Assembly: GCA_905147135.1 (NCBI GenBank)
Contig: LR990039.1
Coordinates: 33,353,708 to 33,417,707 of the forward strand
From: Blastobasis lacticolella
Taxonomy: Eukaryota; Arthropoda; Insecta; Lepidoptera; Blastobasidae
DNA length: 64,000 nt
Direction of reading: 5' to 3'
Below, in pieces: positions 54,691 through 64,000 of this stretch (its first letter is position 1; each line of letters starts with the position of its first letter). The translations under genes were made by a program, and so were the position numbers. Under the pieces are notes generated by a model. It did no database searches. It was not told where the DNA came from and saw nothing but the letters and a program-made list of their open reading frames with translations.

Positions 54691-57600
54691 TTTTTGCCAT
54701 ACAATTATTATACAAGTAAACTTGTTGTTTATTCACTTTCAATCATCTGTTTAATCTTATCACTGCTGCAAAAGTAGCCATTCACGGAATATCTGTTTCT
54801 AATATGGTAGTAGTTGGTGCATCTGATTTCATAATAAAGTAATTTTAATCGAAATATACCTAATTTGAATCTAATAGGTTTCCAAATTGCTGACAGTATC
54901 TATAAATTTCCAGGTTATTTATTTATTATCTCAAAACTCAATGATTGTCAGATGCCGCACTTTTGCCTATGACTAACCATGGTAGCAAACCCAATATGTG
55001 CGATTATGATTTTCTACCCACACAAGTAGAACATTTTGATGTTGTACCCACACAAGAGTTTATAGACGCAATCAAATTTTACATCTGTGATTACTCGTGC
55101 TGAATTTTATATTTGAATATGTGAGTTCAAACGGGGATTAATTGCTTACCTGTAAACACGTTTTGTAAGATGTCAAAGAAATATAGATGTTTGTCTTATG
55201 ATGCGAGCTTGAATTATGGAACTCTGTCCCTGTTTTGTTTTTTATTCGTCTACATCCCGGACATGCCCAGCAGATACCGAAAATTTACCTTTGGGTACTA
55301 TTTGCACTATCCTGAAAAATTATAAACTTATTTTTTTCAGGTCCATGACTTTTATGGTTAGATGGTTAGAATATTAATTATATTGTGAATGATACTCACA
55401 AAGCCAGTTTTTATTATATCTACTCATTTCAAGCTGAGAACTATAGGTATTTAATTTATAATTAGCAATACAGGAACAATTATATTTGTTTGTCGTTATT
55501 TAATGAAACAATTAAAATAACTACGTTGCTGAGATTGGAGATCTTTGGATTGTACTCACTGCCGGTTTTATTTTCGACGTCTAAACTGTCCAGCGATTCA
55601 AAGTGCTTCGCAAACATTCTCAGATTGAATACGACCCTAAACGTAGCCAGGTTAAGACTCAAAGGCATTTGGTTTGCAATACACCGACAAGCAAGTCTGC
55701 CGTCGCCCAAAGGTTCTATCGGTTCTGACGAACATACCTTTACAATAATGTCAATAAAATGTTATAAATTTATTCTGATTCTAAATTTGGAGTTAAAACC
55801 GTGTACAGGAATGGTTTCTGGAGATGGACTATAATGCGACAGAGGTGCTTGTTAACCCACACATAAACACATAATATTATATTTAGAAATTATAGTGCAT
55901 GTTACTAATATAGGTATGCAATATTGTTTTTCTACATGTTTATTTTAAAATAGTTCCCATTTATTGAATGGATGTTAAAGCAACTCTTATACTGGTTACA
56001 CTCCATACACCAGTTCAAGACATCAGTGTCTCACCCAGATTCTACATTAATATATACGAATTTATTGTTTTGTTAAGTTGTTAAACCCATTTGAAGAGAA
56101 AATACTTAAACATTATGAATAAACATGAAGTAAACAAACCCTGAAGTATCCTAAATAAAACACTTTTTGTATAGGTAAATTTTATTTAGGTACTTCATTT
56201 TTACTGAATGGAATCGGTTTCACTAGCCGTTGACTACACAAATTACAGCAATACAGTGAAATTTAATATAAATTACATATAATTTAATTTTTTTTTCCTT
56301 TTTTCACAATATTTTGACAGGAATTTTTTTCAGAGCTGAAAATAGTTTTTGATCGGAGCTTGGCGGCGCTTACGTCATGTTTCTATCGGATTCTAGCGAA
56401 TCATTGACCTAGAAACTTACTCCGTGCGAATATACTTAGGTACACACAGGCACACAGGTGTATTTTTATTATGTATATTTATTAGTAGTATATTTTATTC
56501 GAATATTGCGGCTTGCGGCTGACGGCTATTTCGGCGCCGGCAGCCGTTGTTTTAAATGACGGCTGCTGGCATTGGCAGTAATAAGGACTTGTAGTATAAC
56601 GAGTGTATAAAGATATTATACATACTTTTAATTATAACTGCACTCACGGTAATGTCAAGTGTAGGATTGTGACATATCGTATCGACTATCATCAGATCTA
56701 CTATGTCATAGATTTTACAGCAGTAACCTACCTACTACCATCCGATAGCGAAACGTTTGGAAGCCACTCATACTACAAATGATCCCCACTTCTGTGATCT
56801 GCTTTTTAAATATTGGTACAACTCTTAAAATTGTCTGCCCGTATTTTATTGGTAACCTGAAGATCAAAGTTGCTTCCCGATTCCTTATTTATATCAATAA
56901 GTGATTTTTAATGAGCATTTCAAGTACCAGTAGGTATGTCAAGATTTCTTAAGTCTGATATTGGACGTTTCTCTCTGCACTCAAAAAAGGGTAAGAGGCA
57001 ATCGTGAAGTCCTTGAAACTTCTTCAAAAGACCTCAGTTTTTCATTTCGAAAGGTGGTCCTGCGACCTTATCGGCGTCACACCACGATGTAACAACATAA
57101 CGATCCGCAAAGGAAATGTGATAAATACGATATCTTGTAAATCTAAAAAATAATTGCTAAGTAGGTATATTTTGGACACAATAATTACTTGTGTACTTTA
57201 AATGTAATTAGATACTACATTTATTTTCAATCTTTTTATCCTATTTGGTTTGTTTTATTTTATTTTATTTAATAAACCTTCAGCTTAAATTATTACATGG
57301 TTCTATAAACTTATGAGTAATATTTCGCTATTTACAAGTTTTCACATATAATTACAATTAACATTAAGTTTCCCTTCAGATCAGCGGGGGATTGTTACTG
57401 TATTACGAGATAATACTTTATTTACATACCTGTCTAGACAGAAGTCAAGCGACTTGGTAAAAGAAGGTTGATTAAAATCAACTTGTAAGCAACCTGATTT
57501 TGAATAACGAAGACGTCCGTCTTTGAGCCAGGTAAAATGTTGTATACAGACGGACCTCTCCATTATTCAATAAGTTTTGCTTACTTGTTTATTTCAATCA

Positions 57601-57769
57601 ATCTTATAATCTTGACTTTTGACTAGGACAGAATCTACATACGTACCCTTATAATATATAATAGTTTCAATCCTAGTATGTACGTACAAATATATATTAT
57701 TTCGCTACTGTGGGCTACTATGAAAAGTCCTATAAAATTCGATAATGTTTGGAACCGGTTGGCACGGAT
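54691..57769. other. Unassigned intronic sequence
   Basis: No supported gene. Open frames at 55490-55834 (+) and 55480-55710 (-) mirror each other and lack domains. A GC-rich patch (56510-56575) holds repeated CGGCTG/GCCG motifs. Confidence 0.35.
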
Positions 57770-57965
57770 CATGTTTCATTTACCCCAATAAAAGTATGGA
57801 ACGCGTTGCCTGCGAGTATTTTCCCCGATCACTATATTCTGGACGCCTTCAAGGCTAGAGTGAATGGGCTGTTCCTAGACAGACATGCTCCATCTTCGAC
57901 CGCATCGTCACTTACCACCAGGTGAGATGGCGGTCAAATGCCTGGATTGCCAAAAATTAAAGAAA
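57770..57965 (+). mobile_element. LINE 3' end, CR1-group-like (sister of 4590-4790)
   Basis: Reads VWNALPASIFPDHYILDAFK, ARVNGLFLDRHAPSSTASSL and a stop, with CACCAGGTGAGATGGCGGTCAAATG and a short A-rich tail. Same terminal codons and UTR as the minus-strand copy at 4590. Confidence 0.75.
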
Positions 57966-58644
57966 ATAAATCTTTATTGAGCTGAAATAGCTGGGTAAAT
58001 GAAACTTGATCTGTTCCACCCGCCTCTTAACGAAGTCGACAAAACTATTCCCATCTGCACTATTACGTCGGACCGAGTAGGAGAACGTAGCCGAACTGTG
58101 CAAACACGAAATCATGTCGCCCAATTCTTGTAGGTAACTGCAAAGTTCGCTACTGTATGTTACAATGAGAAATCATATTTAATTTGGTGTTCTGATAATA
58201 TAGTTCTAGTCGCCCAATTGTAGAACGACTGGCGACTGATTGATGCAGCCCGCATTCTTGCCGAGTGTAATGCGATTCGAATGCAACAGGACCGCCGTTC
58301 GGTCTCGTTTGCTGTCGTAATAGAACTTCGCAGAGCCTCGGACGGGCGCGTCATTCCGCTCGCCGTAAAAGCGAACGACTTCCGTCGCGGGCCCAAATGA
58401 TACAGCGGCACTCGATACAGTAACTTGCCTCTTAATGTGACGTCCTCGAACGCGGTCCACTGAACACAAACACACTGCACAAATTGTCATCATCTCACAA
58501 TTAAGGCCTTAGGTGCAAAAATGCTACCATTTTAGGATAATAAATCATTTCTTGCCAACCAGAATATTCCTTATCAGAAAACATGAAAATGACAAAGATG
58601 TCTATGAAAACTTTAATACTTATATTAAAGTAGAAACTCTATAC
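57966..58644. other. Unassigned segment with CpG-rich block 58206-58495
   Basis: 58206-58495 is unusually GC- and CpG-rich for this window and stays open in two minus-strand frames (95 and 106 codons). GTCGCCCAATT occurs at 58117 and 58209. No domain or splice pattern convinces me. It could be a regulatory element, an unrecognised repeat, or a minus-strand exon. Confidence 0.3.
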
Positions 58645-58900
58645 CATACTAGCTTTTGCCCGCGACGTCCTACTACGTGGATATAGTTTTAATGGCTTTT
58701 GCCTGCATTTCCATTAAAATGACCTCCGTTTTGTATGAATGCTAGTACTACAGGGAGGTCACCTGTATCTCTGGTTCTACTTACCTCAATTAGATGAACA
58801 AGACTTTAATTGTACCCTGGAGTTCAAGCTACTAAACTATCACACAGAATAGGCAGTTTTTGCTTGATGTGCGAACAGACAGACAGTCACGGTAATTTTA
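58645..58900 (+). repeat. Remnant of a dispersed moth repeat (CTAGCTTTTGCCCGCGAC)
   Basis: ACTAGCTTTTGCCCGCGACG near 58648 and GAACAGACAGACAGTCAC near 58872 are the two recognisable ends of a widespread lepidopteran interspersed repeat as I recall it. The middle is diverged. Confidence 0.4.
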
Positions 58901-61860
58901 CTGGGCATATTTACGGCCCAGAATCCTATCCCGGCTATTTTTTCGGAAATATCCTAAATGCACAGACAAGGCTTTTTTATACAGTTTTATAAAACTATAG
59001 ATTTTATACGAAATGAATGTAGGCAATCGCGAGCTCAAATGCGCGTCAGAAATTTTATAGCTCTAGAAGCTACCTCACTGGAAGCAAAACCATTTTCTGT
59101 TGTTTTTCTTGACACCAAACCGATCGTTATCGTTCTTGCAATTCTGGATCAATTCCTTATTTTAGCTCGCACATTTTCAACGCCGCGCATACCTGCAAGA
59201 AAGTCGTGACAAATTTGACGGCGCCACTTGACAGCAGCAGTACTCAGTTCGACAGAAATTCATTGTTGCAATTGCAAGAGCAGTAGTTCCTTTTCACGAC
59301 TTTTTTGACAGACAGTACACAATATGGCGGTTGACGATTTGTCTCCATTATTTTAATTATAGTTAACCATATTTTGTTTGCAGATATTTAATTGAAACAC
59401 AATACAATATTTCGCTGTCGTGCTTTGTTTACTTTCACCAGGGTACGTTTGCCAGTTGCTTTCTCCCACAGGTATAGCGACGACAGATGCTAAAACACGA
59501 TTCAATCCCCATTTGAAGAATACCTATAACATTTATTTATTAAACTTCATAATGTTTGAATTTGCTTTCTGTTATATTATTTAGGAATGGGTGAAACGTA
59601 TCGTTTCAATTGGTAAGTTTTAACATCTCTTTTATTTTGAATGGAGAATAATTTCGATTTGTATTGCGATGTGTTCACAGCCTTTTCAGCTATTAATGTA
59701 TTGTATTCTACGTATGAAACACAATAAATAGTTGAATATTCTTCGTCCTCTTTGTACAACCCAATTTAATACCTATTTGGTGTAAAAGTTACTTATAGTA
59801 AATCATAATCGTAGGTCTCCCCGTGATCTTTACTATACATTGTTTTATTAGGCAGGTAGGTAGGTATCTACTATTCTAATTTTACTGCAAAGGCACAACA
59901 TTTTCTATCACACTTGTCAGTCTCTATCACTGAGCGCCTGAGCACTCGTTTGGTAAAGGTATTAAGATTTAAAATTTAAATAATTAGGTAGTCATGAACC
60001 AATTTACAGGCGCCTAACAAAGCTCCTCGTTATATTGCGATATGTATGAAAACTTCGTTAGATAAAGATATCTGCTCCTGGAATGTTTGATGATAAATTT
60101 GATACCTATCTGAAAAGTAGATAGGTAAATCGTTTATTGAAAATTCGTATTCAGTTCTCAAATTTCCAAAAGGTTTTTCTTGACTTATCGATTTATTTGT
60201 TATTTTGCCGTAACGTTCGAAAACTCTATATTATCTACTTAATTATAGATTTTTTTAATACGTCTGTTGGCCGTAAATACAAATCCAGTCTCAGCCAAAG
60301 CAAAGCAAGTTCTTTATAAACTTTCTGGGCAGTTGATACAATTTTCTAATTTGTGCAATGATATCCGAAGCGTTCTTCTTCTTAACGAGACACTATATTT
60401 AATTATTAGACGCTTTAAATTTGGCCACGCGTACTGTTTTTTACTGTTTTACTGGCTTCGTAGAAGTCTTTTGTTGTGCAGGTGTCAGTGCACACAGATC
60501 TGAAGTGTTAATTCGTAGGTACAATCAAACCTTAAGCGATTGGTTTGGTAGCTATAGCTAGTAGGTAGTAGTTTTGTAATATTTCTTAAATCAAATTTAT
60601 AGGTATTTAAATTGTAATGAATGACATGGTTGGTTCTAAAAGAAGCACCTACCTGTCTAACATCGCATCGTATATACAATACATATTTTTAAAAGAGTAC
60701 TTTTACTCTGTTACTCATTCCAAAACAACTTTTACACCGTTTGATGTCTATTTTTTCCTTTCCTTCTACCATGTTTAGAAGCTTGCATTTAATGACAATG
60801 ATTTTCTTTTAAGAGCACTTGTTCCATTTCATTACAAAAAGATGCAACCAATTGTTTTCAAGGGATATGTTAGAATAGGTAAACCAGAAAATTGTAATTA
60901 CCTACGTTATTGTTTTATGTAGATATGGTTGTCCGAAGCAAGCACTGTGTTAGGTATCTATTAATTATGGTTTGTGTTGATTTATGCTTTCGCTGTTGCC
61001 ACTGAAAATGTGTTGTTTCTCTTTGAACCTGTCCTATCACTTTTAAAATTTGTATTTCCTATTTCTACCCCAGAAAACCTGCATCTGTTGGTTACCATCT
61101 TGCACATACCTTTGACATGATTGCAATACACGAATGAAATAAATGTATTTCTGTTCAAACATCAATTGGCAAACGTTCTCAAAATTATATAACTGTATTT
61201 ATTTGGTGATAAAATTGACGTACCTAAATAGGTACCTAATGCTCTACCAGAATCATTACCGACCAACATTTGGGCTACATTAATCGAAACCACACAAATA
61301 AATTAATGTATTGAACATAATTTACTAACAATCTGCAATACAAGTACGTAATTAGGTAATATATCGATGTGTATATTCATGAATTTAGACCTATAAACGT
61401 TGTCGACAAGTCGGTTGTTTCTGGTATAGCTACGTAAATACATACAGCAGACCATTGTACCTATCAATCTACTGTATCCAATATTTCAATGCGTCTTATA
61501 TTTACTATAAACGCGTATAGCTTTGGTAATTGACGACTTACTTAAGTAGATACTTTAGATCTTTAATAAATCAAGAAAACTTCATATAAGTCGCGACAAA
61601 CTTTGGCGAGTTTCTTAATTTTATTTGCCTGGTACGAATGGTCTGGAAGTGTGTATATAAGCAATAAATTCGTTAGCATGTGTCACAATGAACTAATTTA
61701 TCCCCGAGAATAGACTGTGTTTGACCTAATAGAAGAAAACATTTTGAAGTATATCAAAATTCGTAAAATCCCCGTTGAATCTACATTTAATTTCAGAAGA
61801 GAGTCTTCTCTGTGTCAGTCCAAGTTATCTGTGTGCCAAAACCAAATCTATTAGTAGGAT
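58901..61860. other. Unassigned intronic sequence
   Basis: Only chance-like frames. TAGGTA-type hexamers are frequent, as in much AT-rich moth intron sequence. Confidence 0.4.
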
Positions 61861-61930
61861 ATTTTTTTATACCACTAAGGTGGCTACAGCCTGCCTGATG
61901 GAAAGCAGATACCGCAGCCTATATTAATTT
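61861..61930. repeat. ACCACTAAGGTGG repeat fragment (second copy)
   Basis: ATACCACTAAGGTGGCTACA, then GCCTGATGGAAAGCAGATAC and CCGCAGCCTAT. Shares its core with 16497-16560. Confidence 0.55.
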
Positions 61931-63052
61931 ATTGAATAAATTAATAATTATATTTTTATATTTTTGTTATAGTCCAAGTTTTAGGCTAAAACACTAAAAA
62001 AATTTAATGCTAGTGTGACCTCATTGTGACAGTTGTATTTAATTTTTTGCTTGGTGAATGTAAATTTCAAGTTGGTTACCAGTCGATTCAAATGTTTAGT
62101 AAATATAATCCATTGAAATCACTGTTAGCCAACCTGAACCCACAATGTTTCCAAAGACCCACAAGAAAGGAACACGTACAAGCAAAATGCCACTGAATAT
62201 ACGGAATCCGCGCGCAATTTGAACGGGATGCATTTTTGTCAAAGTCATCTTTCATTTACTTGAACAAGGTTCCAACCCATTCGAAGGATTACCAGTAAAT
62301 TTAGATAGACTAAGTATCTTAATGTCAATAAAAGCATTGTTTCATCTAAAAGTAATTTGATCTTATTGTAATTACTGTTTATTTTTAACGCCAATAAATA
62401 ACTCTTACATAGCGGTAGCGGAAGATAAAAAGCCCTTCTCTTACACACAGAAGTTCGGCGTTATTTTGCTTGTCCGTTCTTAGAAGCCTCTCTTTTTGGC
62501 ACAAACAAACCTACTGCTTTACAGATCAGTTTATCTGTCAAATTCAATATACACTCAAATTTAAAGTGTAACTAAATTTTTAACCCCTATTTGATAAACT
62601 AAATTTACGGATTATGTATATAAAAGCGATTGGAATTCGTTTAGAGCTTAATAAGTACGTGCATCACTATGGCGGGCTTTCTACGGGATACCAACTTGTT
62701 GAAAGTTTAGTTGTGCCAATTAGAGCCAAGGCATATGTGTTGAATTCTGTGTTTAAGTTATTATTAGTTAAAAATTTGTTTCGAATTTTATTAAATGTTA
62801 AGAAATATACTCGCATTCTATACGAGCGCAGTGCAAATCGCTGTTGTTGTTGATCCATATTTCACATATCCTAAAAACTGGACCGTCGAGTATCCATCGA
62901 CGACGGTGAACAGTAATTTCTTGCTAGTCAAAGATGCACTTTACTAACGCGATCTAAATCTGACTGAGCTATACGTTCTTAACATCTAATACTCCCACGA
63001 CAGAATCAGACTCATGATGTTCCTTCACTATTTATTTTTCTTACGGTCACAG
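61931..63052. other. Unassigned 3' end of the large intron
   Basis: No gene or repeat recognised. The last 30 bases are a pyrimidine-rich acceptor tract. Confidence 0.4.
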
Positions 63053-63185
63053 TTTCAACGTCGGATGTGGAGGGTCTGATCGGTAGGGCGACCACCCTGC
63101 CTTGCGACATCGAGCCGGAGAGCAACGACGATCGCGTATACATGGTGCTCTGGTTCCGGCAGTCTGGAGGGAAACCACTTTACAG
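63053..63185 (+). CDS. Sidestep-family receptor, exon for first half of Ig V-set domain
   Basis: After the acceptor (CGGTCACAG|TTTC), and with one base carried from the 15484 exon, the frame reads VSTSDVEGLIGRATTLPCDI, then EPESNDDRVYMVLWFRQSGG and KPLY, with a donor AG|GTGAGTAA (GT at 63186). GRATTLPCDI supplies the first disulphide Cys, and VYMVLWFR the core Trp, of a V-set Ig. The wording 'LPCDI-P, D-VYMVLWF, PLY' is characteristic of the Sidestep (Side) family of insect axon-guidance receptors. The exon leaves in phase 2; the split AG codon would be Ser or Arg. Further Ig domains and the transmembrane part lie beyond the window. Which Side paralogue this is cannot be told here. Confidence 0.8.
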
Positions 63186-64000
63186 GTGAGTAATAGTATC
63201 TATCTATACTGTCTTTCAACACATACCTACGTACTATTACCCACATACACACGCACGTTCGTGTATTACAGGAGTAGCAGAGAGTATTGAGCGCCACAAG
63301 CTACGATCTCGACACCCCTCTTTTTAATATGTCGCCAATAATAATAATAATAATAATGTCTCTGGACAAAGATGTTCTATAACGATAGAGACGACGACAA
63401 CGAACTAGTCGGGGTAGGCCCTAAATGGCTTGGCTTGAGCCTCAACAGGTCGAAGGAAAGCCTTCTTTGCACTTTACCTTTGTCCTATGGGATTGCCATT
63501 TTATAATGATGTTACAGTAAAAACTTCTACTTATATTCCTTCAATATTGTATTAAAACGAAAGTTGAATGAGATGCTGCAGGTTGCAAGTCAACGAAAAC
63601 AAGAAACTTTACATTGCTCATACAAACTTGGCAGTTTGTTGAAGTTTAACTTGGATTGTAGCTCCATCTATCTCTTGTTGAAAACTACGATAAACTTGAA
63701 ACTCCCGGGTGTAATATTTTATGTGGTAAATTCAAATGAACTTTGAGATAATATTCCTGTAAAGTAAGCGACACTAGTATAATGGCATCGAACTTGCGCG
63801 CGCGCAACGTAGTTCTGATATTCTCTGTAATCTATGCAGAGTGCTGTTCTACAGGCGTGATGTTTTGTTGTTAGCTTTAAGGTCGCAGTATATTTCTATG
63901 AGGTTCTTAGAAACTGCGAACAGTCTAACAAACTGCTGTCTTGGTTGTTGGGAACCGTATGTCGATGTTTAGTAGAGTATCGTTCCTGAATGCTAGCATG
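63186..64000 (+). other. Start of the next intron, with (ATA)n microsatellite
   Basis: Begins with a good donor (GTGAGTAATAG). An AATAATAAT run lies at 63333-63357. No further exon recognised before the edge. Confidence 0.5.

Larger units (their letters stand above)
15593..63052 (+). other. Giant phase-1 intron (~47.5 kb) of the sidestep-like gene
   Basis: Bounded by the donor GTAAGTTG at 15593 and the acceptor TTTTTCTTACGGTCACAG ending at 63052. It contains nearly all the transposable elements listed here. Long first introns are usual for insect neuronal Ig-superfamily genes. Unseen small exons inside it cannot be ruled out; one candidate is at 29404-29532. Confidence 0.55.

Noticed and set aside
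55480..55834. Overlapping plus and minus ORFs around 55.5 kb
   Set aside because: Mirror frames of the same sequence without domains; neither shows a coding signature.

Overview
The window is AT-rich animal DNA crowded with transposable-element remnants. I read it as insect, most likely a moth or butterfly (Lepidoptera), because of its many tRNA-headed SINEs, RTE-, CR1- and jockey-like LINE fragments, short interspersed repeats familiar from lepidopteran genomes, and a sidestep-type immunoglobulin exon. No species can be named from the sequence alone. There are no prokaryotic genes, rRNA genes, CRISPR arrays or convincing free-standing tRNA genes.

Only one host gene is well supported, on the + strand. 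A signal-peptide exon (coding 15484-15592) and the first part of an Ig V-set domain (63053-63185) have matching intron phase and fit the N-terminus of a sidestep-family neuronal guidance/adhesion receptor. The gene continues past the right edge. Nearly everything between lies in its roughly 47.5-kb first coding intron. A second signal-peptide-like exon candidate (29424-29532) has the same length and phase, and could be an alternative first exon or a cassette exon.

Layout. 1-15.4 kb: upstream sequence with a minus-strand RTE-type reverse transcriptase running off the left edge, SINEs, LINE 3' ends, a DDE transposase remnant with an internal duplication, and a decayed minus-strand gene split by a terminal-inverted-repeat (TIR) element. 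15.4-37.6 kb: first exon and proximal intron with SINEs, two long 5'-truncated LINE copies (26.9-27.6 and 29.7-31.0 kb) and unusual perfect palindromes. 37.6-49.8 kb: a recent Ty3/gypsy-type LTR retrotransposon on the minus strand, with 420-bp LTRs that look identical and a 5-bp target duplication. Inside its integrase gene sits an apparently full-length CR1-group LINE in the opposite orientation (about 39580-45473) with both ORFs open. 49.8-63.0 kb: a mariner remnant, a palindromic MITE with TTA target duplication, LINE tails and unassigned intron. 63.05-63.2 kb: the Ig exon.

The most notable points are the nested pair of young retrotransposons, the LINE's second ORF (no AUG before its endonuclease domain, overlapping ORF1 in the +1 frame), an array of alternating small palindromes in the LTR element's 3' region, the perfect hairpins at 18.4 and 34.1 kb, and the candidate alternative exon at 29.4 kb.
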